Translations under genes and position numbers: made by a program | In this document: piece by piece, positions 1 through 9,052 of the stretch | Layout: each line of letters starts with the position of its first letter | Position numbering within the stretch: the stretch's first letter is position 1 | Notes under the pieces: generated by a model | Seen by the model: only the letters and a program-made list of their open reading frames with translations | Databases searched by the model: none | What the model was told of the DNA's origin: nothing | Assembly: GCF_958298935.1 (NCBI RefSeq) | Contig: NC_084931.1 | Location: 12,737,334 to 12,801,333 of the forward strand | Direction of reading: 5' to 3' | DNA from: Phragmites australis | Lineage: Eukaryota > Streptophyta > Magnoliopsida > Poales > Poaceae | DNA length: 64,000 bases

Positions 1-544
1 AGTCGTAGGACATTCCTGTCTCATTGTCGACTATAGCTTCGCCGTGGGCCATAGTTGTATTTTGCCATCTAGTACACTTTCTCCCCCTGGTTTACTCTTT
101 AGGGGTCTGTCTTCTCCGTAACAACCTTTTTACCATTTCATCTTTGTACGCACCCTCCAGACACACAAGTTGTTAATAATATAACTTGAACCTTTGGAGA
201 TGATTATATTCCTTCTTTGGCCAAAGTGTAATGGGATCCTTCGAACAGGTGACCACATGTCTGTGTGCCTTCATTCCTTCGTATTGCACCTCTCCAGCCC
301 TTTCGTAGGCAATGGTTGGTTTTGGCGACCGAAGTACCGAGAGCTCGCATAGATCTTAGCATGAATTCAATTGAGGTAGGTGTCGGTGCGATACGGAGGG
401 TCCGATCCTTGTCGTTGTGGTTAAGCATACTGACTTCGTTCCTTCCTAGGGAGAGGTGGCCTCGAGAATCTGGTAGCAGTGGACATGCAGGGTAACCAAG
501 GAGGGTCGGGCAAAGTAATGGCGACCTCACCCTCGACACACCTT
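1..544. other. Spacer at left end of family U copy A
   Basis: No gene is supported here. The first 150 bases resemble 59560-59660 in family U copy B (a C-rich stretch followed by a T-rich stretch), which there lies just after an acidic plus-strand ORF. This is probably the spacer downstream of the element's antisense gene. The two overlapping short ORFs at 204-539 and 265-495 have no recognisable domain. Confidence 0.4.
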
Positions 545-955
545 TGGGACCCCCTCAGCCCTTAGCCGCTGCCCAACTCTGGAAGCACTCCTTCCGAAGC
601 CTGGCGATGGCATTCAGAGGTGAGGCCGACGCTTGGCCGGAAGGAAGGTTTGTGATCCCCTCTGCCCTTAGCCGCTTTCTAGCTCCGGAGGCACTCCGTC
701 TAGAGCCTGGTGATGGCATTCGGAGACGAGGATGATGCTAGCCTGAAAGGGAGGCACGCGACCCCTGCGGCCCTTAGCCAGTGCTCGGCTCCGGTGGCAC
801 TCCGTCCAGAGCCTGGCGATGGCGTTTGGAGGTGAGGCTGATGCCAGGCCGAAAGGGAGGTCCGCAACTCCCTTGGCCTTTTAACCGCTGGCTGGTTCCA
901 GGGGCACTCGGTTTGAAGCCTGGCAGCGGTGTGTTGCAGGCAAAGCTGCTGCCTC
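545..955. repeat. Tandem array T1 (about 106-bp unit), copy A
   Basis: The motif GCCCTTAGCC recurs at about 558, 664, 770 and (diverged) 875, giving four units with a period of 105-106 bp. Each unit also carries a CCGGAGGCACTCCGTC-like box and a GAGCCTGGCGATGGC-like box. The unit matches the arrays at 6430-7215 and 60110-61170. Confidence 0.85.
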
Positions 956-1256
956 TTCAATGAATAGTTGGGGATTCCATACTATTTTTCATGCCACACA
1001 GAGCGTCCTTTCACTTAATGTTAGCATTGTCTTCAGATATGATGTATGACCATGTCTAGATGAGACTGCAGGGTAATGACTTTTACCTTTTTACCATACA
1101 TGTTTGAGTAGCTTAAGCCATACCTCTCCCTATGGGGAGGTTTTATACCCCTCCGACATGTGGGCTGTGCCTTTCAGGTGCCAGTGGGTTTCACACCCCT
1201 TTGGCATGTAGGCATCGGTTTGAGATGCCGGAGGATTTATCAGAAAGGTGTTTTGC
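956..1256. other. Spacer between arrays in copy A
   Basis: No gene is visible. The stretch at about 975-1030 (ending in a CACTTAATGTTAGCATT-like block) resembles 60000-60045 in copy B. There that block lies before the 108-bp array, whereas here it lies after it, so array position differs between the copies. Confidence 0.4.
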
Positions 1257-1385
1257 GGAGGTTTTCAAGACATTTCCGTTTTTACAGAGGCTTTTGGAAG
1301 ACATCCCCGATTTGCGAAGGTTCTGGAAGACTCTCCGTCTTGAGGAGGATTTTGGAAGACTTTCCGTTTTATGGAGGTTTTGCAC
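1257..1385. repeat. Short tandem array (about 33-bp unit)
   Basis: Four imperfect units share the core GGTTTTGGAAGACTTTCCG or a close variant, at a spacing of about 33 bp. No equivalent is seen in copy B, so it is probably a local expansion. Confidence 0.7.
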
Positions 1386-1404
1386 CCCATTCAGCATGTA
1401 TTAA

Positions 1405-2580
1405 TGTCAAAGGCCCTACACACTACCAAAGCTACAAAATACCTTCCAAAAAACCTAGGCAGTCTTGCCTTCCAGGTGACCTAGGCATGCTGCGCCTACG
1501 GTCTGTAGGCATGTCGTGCTCCCGAGGATACTCCCCGGGTGCACCGCAACTTTGCTGCTGAGGGTGTGCCTCGGTGCGTGGCATTTATACAACCGAAAAT
1601 ATGCAATACCTTCCAGGAACCTAGGCATAGTCTGCCTTCCAAGAGACCTAGGCATGCTGCACTCGTGGTGTATAAGCATGTCATGCATCTCGAGGCGGCT
1701 CCTCGAGTGCACCGCATCCTCATTATCATGGACATCCCTTTATATGCGGTGTACACACAACCGAGGCTATGCAATTCCTTCCAGGACACCTCAGCATAAT
1801 CTGCCTTTTAGGTGACCTGGGCATGCTGTGGACAGGTGTGTAGGCTCCACTGCCTACCAGGGCAATGTTGTACCCTCCCGGAAACCTAGGCTTGATGCCT
1901 TTCAGGTGACCTTAGGTTTAGGCAAGCAATGCCTACAGGTGTGTGGGCGTGTCTCTCCTCTCGCAGAAGTCCCTTTGGGGCGCCGCAACTACGTTAGAAA
2001 AGACGTCCCTTGGTAACCAGTATCTACACACTATCGAGGCTATGCAATGCCTTTCCGGGAAGCCTAGGCATAATTTTTCTTCCAGGAAACCTAGCCATGC
2101 TGTGCCCGTGGTGTGTAGGCATGTCGTGGAATGAGGATATCTTGCAACGGTATTCCTCAAAGCACCGCATCTTTGCTACCGAGGATGTCCCTTTGTGCGT
2201 GGCTTCAACAGTACCAAGACTATGTAATGCCTTCTACGATACCTTGGCATAATCTGCCTTTTGGGTGACCTAGGCATGCTTCGCCTGCAGGTGTGTGGGC
2301 CTCATTGTCTACCGAGAATATGAGATACCTTCCAGAAATCCTAGACAGTCTTGCCTTCTATGTGACCTAGGCATGCTACGCCCGTGGTACGTGGGTTTGT
2401 CACGCCTCCCGAAGAAGTCCTTCGGGTGCGCCGCAACACTGTCTGTCAAGGAAGTCCCTTGAAACGTGGCAACTACACTACTGAGGCTACGCAATACCTT
2501 CCAGCGGCCCTAGGCAGTCTTGCCTTCCAGGAGACCTAGGCATTCTGCACTTGCATGCGTGTAGGCATTTGCATGGCTAT
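1405..2580. repeat. Tandem array T2 (GTGACCTAGGCATGC family), copy A
   Basis: The block CCTTCCAGGTGACCTAGGC and the words GGCATGCTGTGCCT and GAGGCTATGCAATGCC recur many times, with irregular spacing of roughly 165-230 bp. Short ORFs such as 1516-1815 are by-products of the repeat. The same array, in better condition, is at 61230-62500. Confidence 0.8.
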
Positions 2581-2851
2581 GTACTAGTTAAATTTGGCAG
2601 TCTACTATTGTTAAGAAGCAGCTAATTACAGTATAAGGCATAGCTAGGTCTGATGGCTATTCATAGCTCCTGCCAAACTAATATATAACTTAAGTTCTAC
2701 TACTTACTGCTAAACAGGGATATGACTTAAGTTTCTTACTGCTACCTGGTGGCTATCTGTTGCAAAAACTTCTAACAGCAAGGTTGGATACTTCCAACAT
2801 GTTTTGATCTTACTGTATGAAAGATAGACCACTAGGTAAACTATTGATCGG
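2581..2851. other. Conserved family U block after T2, copy A
   Basis: AT-rich, no ORF. It matches 62510-62940 in copy B, including the words GATCTTACTGTATGAA and CTAGGTAAACTATT (CTAGGCAAGCTATT in B). This shared block shows where the solo LTR at 2852 interrupted the element. Confidence 0.6.
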
Positions 2852-5800
2852 TGTCACACCCTGATTTTCAGATTTCTCGCATTTCTAAAATTTTCAAGAT
2901 TAGATTAAAGGTTGAAAAAGTAGTATAGGAAAATTCCTATTTTCTAAATTCAAATTCAAATTTGAATAATGTTATTAATTGTTTGTATGCATTCATGCTG
3001 AATAATAGGCATTTAGGTTTTAAATTTGGCCTTGGATTTTATTTGGATTTTCTTAGTTTCTATTTTGAGCTCTTTTGGAGTTTATTAGACTTTATTTGAG
3101 TTAAATTTTATTTCCAAAATATCAAAATGTTTTCATGAGTTAAAAATAGTTTTATTGGCTTCTAAATGTTTTTCAAAAGCTTGGTAGAATTTTTCTAAAT
3201 ATTTAAGTTTATTTGATGTTTTATTTGGAATTTATTTGCCTTTTCTCTCTCTTGGAAATCCCCAAATGATAAAAAATATCAAAAACCCTAATCTATCTCG
3301 GCCCAGTCGAAACCCAAGCCCAGGCCGCGCTCCCTCCTCCCATGGGTGCAGCCCATCCCCTCTTCCACCCCAGCCTGCTGGCCCAGCAGCCCGCAGTCAC
3401 CTCTCTCCCTCCTGCTCCTCCCACCTGGGTCCAGTCGCTCCAGCCAGTTTCCACCCGAGCCGCCCACCTCTTCACCCGAGCTGCACAGTGCCTCGGCCGA
3501 TGCTGCCATGACCGCCCGCATCCGGTGGCACCCCTCCTCTTTCCATCTTCGCCGTTTCACCGCCATGTGGGTCCCGCGTAAGACTTCTTCCGCCGCCGCC
3601 ACGGCCGAATCAATCTCGAGCCACCACTGTCTAGGAGTCCTGCCCCACCCCGCGTCCTCTTTGCCCATCTATATAAGTCAAACCATCAGCCTCGGTGTTT
3701 CCCCTCAAGACAATCTCGCCGAGATCAAGCAATCTATCGAGACTTAGCTCTCTGCCATCGCCATTACTGTGCCGCCGCCGAGCCCGCCAATCGACTGATC
3801 CAGCGCCAATTTTTCCCAACCGAGCCATCCCTGAGATTCTCCAGTGCTTTCTTATCACGCAAGATTCCTCGCCTTCGCTCCCTAGTCGCCGAAACCACTT
3901 CCTTGACTAGATCCATCTGCCATCGCATCTCATCGCTATCACCGCGCCGCTATGGACAGCACTGTTGCCTATATGTACACTAGGTAAGCTCACGTGTTCT
4001 CCCAGAGTCTATCTCGCTCCTCGCTGGCGCAAACCACCCACCGAAGCACCGTTCCGGCCAACTCTGGTGAATCTCTGCCGCTGTCCCAAGCTCCCGCCGC
4101 CGTCCTTTCCCCTCCGGCCACAACATCCTCCTCCCGGCCATTTGATCTTGGTTCATAAGTTTAGAATAGATTAAAGCCATACCTCTTCGCTTGCCAGTCA
4201 CAAGCTGCCACCTATCCATCAGAAATGCAGTCATCCATGCTTGCCACCTCAGCCATCCACATTAGTATATTTGCTGATTTGTCATCCCAGTCAGCTAGCC
4301 ACGTTAGTTGAAAGAGCCCAGTCAGTAAATATTTTGTTTTCTTTTATTTTCCTTCTTTGATGATGTCATAAATCTTATGATGACATCATAATTCTCTAAT
4401 TTCTAGTATACAAATAATTCTAGAAATTCTAGTAATTGCATCTTTTGCAATTAAGACACTGAAACTTCAAAACTCCATAACTTTGAGTGATTCTTGCGCT
4501 CAAATTTCTCAAAAAATATGATCTATCCAACCATGCCAATTTCAAGTATCAATTTTCAATCTTTACAGTAGTTTTCTCTCATTAACATTTAAATCTGTGC
4601 AACATGAAAATATTATTTCGATTAGTAAATTTATGGTTGCTGCAATGGAAGATATGTTCTGATCAAATCTACATGTCATTGTATTACAAACAGAAGTTTA
4701 TGATATTAAAATAATATATTAACTTTGTAAGTCACTCATGTTAATGATTTAATCAATCGTTTCTATCATTTCATGTGAATCCTTTCTTGTCATTTCATGT
4801 GAAACCTAAACCCTAGTTCTTTCATCTTCCTTCGAGAGGAGTCCAATTAATTTTGTTCTCCTTGTCCAACTCACTCAAAGATCCTAGTCTATCATTCTTC
4901 TCCTTTTATTTGCAATTTGGAGTTTATTTGGTCTTATTCGATGTTGTTTTTGTTTGTCGATAGAATTCACAATTAGTCGATAACGCTTCGGATCTGTTTG
5001 AGGGCTTTCAAGTCCAAGGTTTCGACAACACTGAGCAGCATTGGGTAAAAGCAAGTATACTCCTTGATCATATTACTCCTATCTTTTTAAATGTTTTGTT
5101 TTACAAATTGTTTGCAGTGTATGTCAATATGATGGTTAGTCACCTATGTTAGGGTTTTCCCTAGATTTTCCCTTATCATCCCTTGAAACCTAGGTGATTT
5201 ATGGTTATGTGTCCTTTATGGGTAGAGTTGCTTAACCATGCTTTTGGGATGTTGGGAAGTATCATATACCTGATTAATTGACTTATCCAATGGTGATGAT
5301 GAACTTGATATAGTAACATGGAACCCTAGAACTTGGGCAAGGAGCTGGTTTGATAATACTGGTTTGATTATAGTGGTTTATGTGGTGGGTTTGCGGATAC
5401 GTTCGAAGAAATTTGTTGGTTATTTCCCTTTTGGTTTGATAATAGTGATTCATGTGATGGGCTTGCGGATATGTTCCAAGAAAAGGCGTTAGATTTTGTT
5501 GATTATTTCTCTGTTGGATAGTCTTTGCCCAAGTGTCACATATAAGGACCGGTTCATGAACTGACAACCCAAGAAATACCGTACCAAACACGAAGCCGAT
5601 ATGGGTAAGGCTTAGTATATCATTTAGACACCTGGCTGGCATACGTTGGAGTACTAGGACCTAATAGATGGACCATGCTTCGTAGTGATTCTCCTGGCGG
5701 CACACCACTGGCGTGTGTTAAGTGTCTTGCAAACACGGCAATAAGGATATCACGACTTGTGGCTAAAAGTTGGACATCCTCTGCAGAGTGTAAAACTGTT

Positions 5801-6406
5801 ATAACAGCCATGCCCGCGGTTATAGGAGACTTGGATCCTTACATGATTAGATGGGTATGGTTTGGTCATGGATATCGTTATGGTTTGCAAGATGGTTAGC
5901 TTTGGGTGAAGTCTAACGGTTGGATTAATTGGGTTACATTCACTTAATAATTGTTCAATACTTTTAAAGTTCAATTGTTTTCTTTACTTGCATTTATGCA
6001 AATAAACCCTTGTGCTAGCCTATTCTTGTTATAACCATGCATATCATTATTCTCCTGTACAGTTGTTGAGCGCATCATGTGCTCACACTTGCTATTTTTC
6101 TTATGCCATGCGACATTTATGGTGTTGCTCAATGAGTGAGGATGTTGAAGACTATCAAGACGAGGTTGTGACCTTCTAGGCGCATGTCTCCCGGTTGATT
6201 TAATGCGGTGTTGTTGGGCACTAATGCTTCTGTTCCGCTGCAGATATCTTCATACAAGACAATATATGTTAATTGTTGTAAGAGTTAACATTTATTTAAT
6301 AAAAGTATTGCTTTTGTTACTTCGCATGTGACATCCTTATGTGTGTTGAACATCCTGGGCGCACATAAGCCGCATCTGGTTTTGTCCATTAAAACCAGGT
6401 GTGACA
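2852..6406 (+). mobile_element. Solo LTR (about 3.56 kb), TGTCACACC...GGTGTGACA
   Basis: The ends are TGTCACACC and GGTGTGACA, the TG...CA form of many plant Ty3/gypsy LTRs. Flanks align with family U copy B on both sides, so this is an insertion. The 5-bp flanks are ATCGG and ACAGG, only 3/5 identical, so the target duplication has decayed or a boundary is off by a base. A GC-rich stretch (3290-3900) and a plus-strand TATA box at 3670 fit the promoter part of a long LTR. No gag-pol is present, so I call a solo LTR. Its last 1.35 kb (from about 5050) matches the insertion at 55728-57219. ORFs such as 3288-3668 and 5283-5642 lack domains. Confidence 0.7.
3670..3677 (+). promoter_or_regulatory. 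TATA box in solo LTR
   Basis: TATATAAG follows a GC-rich stretch in the first third of the LTR. It is the expected place for retrotransposon transcription start and supports plus orientation. Confidence 0.5.
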
Positions 6407-6429
6407 ACAGGTGATCGTGGGTGCACCTT

Positions 6430-7215
6430 TGCTAGAATAAGGCCTCTATCGTGAGGTTTGGAGGTCTCGAAGCCTATGGCTAGGCCAGTTGAGGAGGTCC
6501 TCAACTCATCTGCCCATAGCCATTGCCCGGCTCTGGAGGTAATCCGTCCAGATCCTTGTGACGGCGTGACGGAGGTTAAGCCGAAGGATAGGCCGGGAGA
6601 GGCACTTTATGACCACCTCGGCCCTTAGCCACTGCCTAGCTCCGGAGTCAATCCGTCCGGAGCTTGGCGACAGCGTGTCAGAGGCGAAGCCGAAGGCTAG
6701 GTCGATAGAGGTGCTCTGTGACCCCTCAGCCCTTAGCCACAGCCGGCTCCGGAGGCAATCCGTCCGGAGCCTGGCAACGGTGTGTTGGACGCGAAGCTGA
6801 AGGCTAGGCTGGGAGAGGGGATCTGCGACCCCCTCGGCCCTTAGCCGCTACTCGGCTCTAGAGGCAATCCATCCGGAGCCTAATGATGGCATGTCAGATG
6901 CGAAGCCGAAAACTAGGTCGGGAGAGGTGCTCTGCGACCCCCTAGGCCCTTAGCCGCTACCCAGCTCTGGAGACAATCCATCCGAAGCCTGGCGACGGCA
7001 TGTTAGAGGTGAAGCCAAAGGCTCGGCCGGGAGAGGCGCTCTACGACCCCCTCGACCCTTAGCCACTGCCCGGCTCCGATGGCAATCCATCCGGAGCTTG
7101 GCAACATCGTGTCAAAGGTGAAACCAAAGGCTAGGCCAGGAGAGGCGCTCTGCGACCCCCTCGGCCCTTAGCTGCTTCCCGACTCTGGAGGCATTCCATC
7201 CGGAGCCTGGCAACG
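6430..7215. repeat. Tandem array T1, second block of copy A (108-109-bp unit)
   Basis: GCCCTTAGCC (or a one-base variant) recurs at about 6512, 6621, 6729, 6837, 6946, 7054 and 7163, giving seven units of 108-109 bp. Each unit has a CCGGAG...CATCCGGAGCCTGGCGAC pair and ends in GGGAGAGGCGCTCTGCGACC or similar. In copy B the equivalent position (62950-63180) holds only a short diverged segment. Confidence 0.88.
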
Positions 7216-8150
7216 GCGTTCCCCAACTCAGTCCTTATCGCTGGATATTGTACCATCGGTGGTGGAGTCGAAGGGCCAGAGATTTGCCCGGTAGGTTGCC
7301 TCAAGCTTACGACCCTTGTGCCATCCTTTGTCGGCTCCCTCTGTGGCTAGGTATCCTACTTGTCTTCTAAGGTATTACTCCCGGAAGATCATGAGGGTTC
7401 GACAGTCATTGGTATTGTGGCAATGGCCTGGCCCGTGCAGGATGCGGGGTATGTCTCCAGGGGTACTAGAGCTAGCGGTTGTTGTCGAGGTCTTTGACGA
7501 GGGCTGTGTGCCCCATATCCCATGGTTTCCCTAGGGCCTCTTTCCCCTTGGGGAGACCAAAGAGGCCGTCCAGTGAACCGTCTCTTGGAGCTAGAGTGGC
7601 TACAACTACGCCTCCCTGGACGGGGTGCTCTCAGAGTTCCCTGCGCGTGGTTGGCGTCACGAGGGCTACGTTGGGGGTGCTGGTGGGGTCTGCGCAATCT
7701 GGAGCACTGCGCCTCCTCAGAACCCTCTTTTGCCTGAGGGGCCCGAGGAGGACGCTGGGCGGAGATACCCTCCGAAGGTGTTTGCTCGCCCGGGGTATCC
7801 CGGGTGCTATCGAAAGAGATACTTCAGGACCACACCCTGGTAGGAATACCCCTAGGTTCGATCGCCTAGAACCACTAGAAGGCGACATGCTTTGCTACAA
7901 CCTCAGCCGCAACCTCTCCTAGCGCAGTGAGGCCTTCACCATGTAGATTCTGGAAGGCCTTGACACTGTCTTGAGCCTCCGTACCGACCCAAGGTTCTGG
8001 GTTGGCAGATACCAGCGGAACGACGTCTCACAGGGTTGCCAGGCAGGCAGTGCAAACGGTGTGCCTGGCTCGGCAACAACGCATGTTGTTGATGTTTGCA
8101 ATGGTGGATATGGATACTAGAGCTAGCGTTTTGGTGGTTTTTTCTTGTGG
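7216..8150 (-). pseudogene. Decayed gag-like region of family U copy A
   Basis: Reading the minus strand near 7390-7450 gives a Gly-His-Cys-His-Asn-Thr-Asn-Asp-Cys-Arg-Thr-Leu string followed by a Phe-Arg-Glu-Tyr-Tyr-Leu-Arg-Arg-Gln segment. The minus strand at 63440-63560 in copy B gives a matching Gly-His-Asn-Thr-Asp-Gly-Cys-Arg-Thr string followed by Trp-Glu-Glu-Tyr-Leu-Gly-Arg-Gln. This looks like the CCHC knuckle near the gag C-terminus of Tat-type elements. Frames are broken, with short minus ORFs at 7389-7697, 7631-7888 and 7919-8101. The call rests on this motif and on position next to the LTR and primer site; a profile search could overturn it. Confidence 0.4.
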
Positions 8151-8185
8151 TGTCCTAACCTCTCTATGCACTTCTGTGTTTGAAT

Positions 8186-8203
8186 CCACATGGATGGCAC
8201 CAC
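8186..8203 (-). other. Candidate primer binding site, family U copy A
   Basis: Directly next to the TGTTG LTR end, the minus strand reads GTGGTGCCATCCATGTGG. Position is right for a minus-strand element, but I cannot name the tRNA. Confidence 0.35.
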
Positions 8204-8605
8204 TGTTGTCGCAAGAGATAATCTTGCGCTAACAAGTACGACGAGAGTTTCTTCTAAGGAGGAGACTTAGGTTTGGAGACAAATTTTTAGAGGAAGCGGC
8301 AGTGCAAATATATTGATAGAAAAGATTGGGCTAGGGGAGTATCACTATATATCTTTGTGTTTATGTCTATCTATTCTGCTCCTTCCCCAGATGACCATGA
8401 ATACTGTTGGCACAAGAGATCGTCTTGCGCTAACAAGTATAGCAAGAGTTTCTTCTAAGGAGGAGACTCAGGCTTTGAGATGAAGTTTGACAGGAAGGGG
8501 CAGTGCAAATATATTGATAGTAGAAAAGATTGAGCTAAAGGGAGTATCACTATATGTCTTTGTTTTTGTGTCTATCTGTTCTCCTCCTCCCCTGAGATGA
8601 CCGTG
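8204..8605. repeat. Tandem duplication of the LTR end (201-bp period)
   Basis: The TGTTG...GCAAGAGAT start at 8204 is repeated at 8405, and both copies continue through TTTCTTCTAAGGAGGAGACT, GGGCAGTGCAAATATATTGA and a CCCAGATGACC or CCTGAGATGACC end. It is two units with moderate divergence, not seen in copy B. Confidence 0.85.
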
Positions 8606-8612
8606 GCCCTCC

Positions 8613-8619
8613 TTTTATA
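8613..8619 (-). promoter_or_regulatory. TATA-like box in family U LTR
   Basis: The minus strand reads ACACTATAAAAGGAGGG here. The copy B LTR has ACTATAAATATAG on minus at 44036-44045. Agreement between the copies supports the minus orientation. Confidence 0.45.
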
Positions 8620-9052
8620 GTGTTGTACATAGCTTGGTGTATAAGTTATCACCATGTACAAATATCTAGGACTTGGCCGAATTACATGGCCTTGTCCTGG
8701 ATAACTTCTTTTGCGGTACAAGCAATCCTGAGGAGTGAGCTGGTCGCCAAATGTGGCCTGGCGCCACACTGCCAGGGGTGTTTGGATGACCTCCATTGGC
8801 TGGAGTGTGAGGATAAATACCACTTGCACCGGCATTAATTGTCCATCACTTCGTATCAAGTTGGTTGCAGGGGGTGTCTTTCTTCTCCGGAGACCTGCTG
8901 CATCTTCGAGCTTCAAGAAGGCCACATAGCCACCGGAGGGGTGGGTTCGAAGGGGCCCAGATCCTACGGAGGCCAGGCTTAGAGGGACCTTTGATAGTGA
9001 TTCTTAACCATTGTCCGAAGGCTGGTCTATTTCCCCGTGATAGCACATCTCT

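Larger units (their letters stand above)
1..9047 (-). mobile_element. Family U copy A: partial Tat-like LTR element, pol-less
   Basis: This block runs off the left edge. From left to right it holds a spacer, a 106-bp tandem array, a second irregular array, a solo LTR insertion (2852-6406), a third array, a decayed minus-strand gag-like stretch and a right-hand LTR. Orientation is read from the LTR: the TATA-like box and the gag-like zinc knuckle are both on minus. The same blocks recur in the same order at 59560-64000. No reverse transcriptase, RNase H or integrase is visible in about 5.5 kb of internal sequence, so I infer a non-autonomous element. An internal deletion of a once complete Tat element is the alternative. 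Confidence 0.5.
8204..9047 (-). repeat. 5' LTR of family U copy A
   Basis: Starts TGTTGTCGCAAGAG and probably ends GATAGCACA. It shares its start and several later blocks with the LTR-like sequence at 43885-45335. A minus-strand TATA-like box (TATAAAA, 8613-8619) gives the orientation. It is shorter than the copy B LTR (about 0.84 against 1.45 kb) because B carries extra arrays. The right end is uncertain by tens of bases. Confidence 0.45.

Noticed and set aside
545..955. Centromeric satellite
   Set aside because: The period of about 108 bp differs from the roughly 155-bp satellites usual in grasses, and the units sit inside a dispersed element.
3236..3747. Overlapping Pro/Ala/Ser-rich ORFs on both strands
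   Set aside because: GC-rich promoter part of a long LTR; no domain, open in several frames at once.
5283..5642. 119-codon minus ORF, with a similar one at 56094-56354
   Set aside because: Both lie in homologous LTR sequence; similarity is explained by shared LTR DNA, and there is no domain or consistent frame.
1..9047. CACTA DNA transposon with subterminal repeats
   Set aside because: I found no CACTA termini or transposase; LTR-like ends, a gag-like knuckle and TATA boxes fit an LTR element better.
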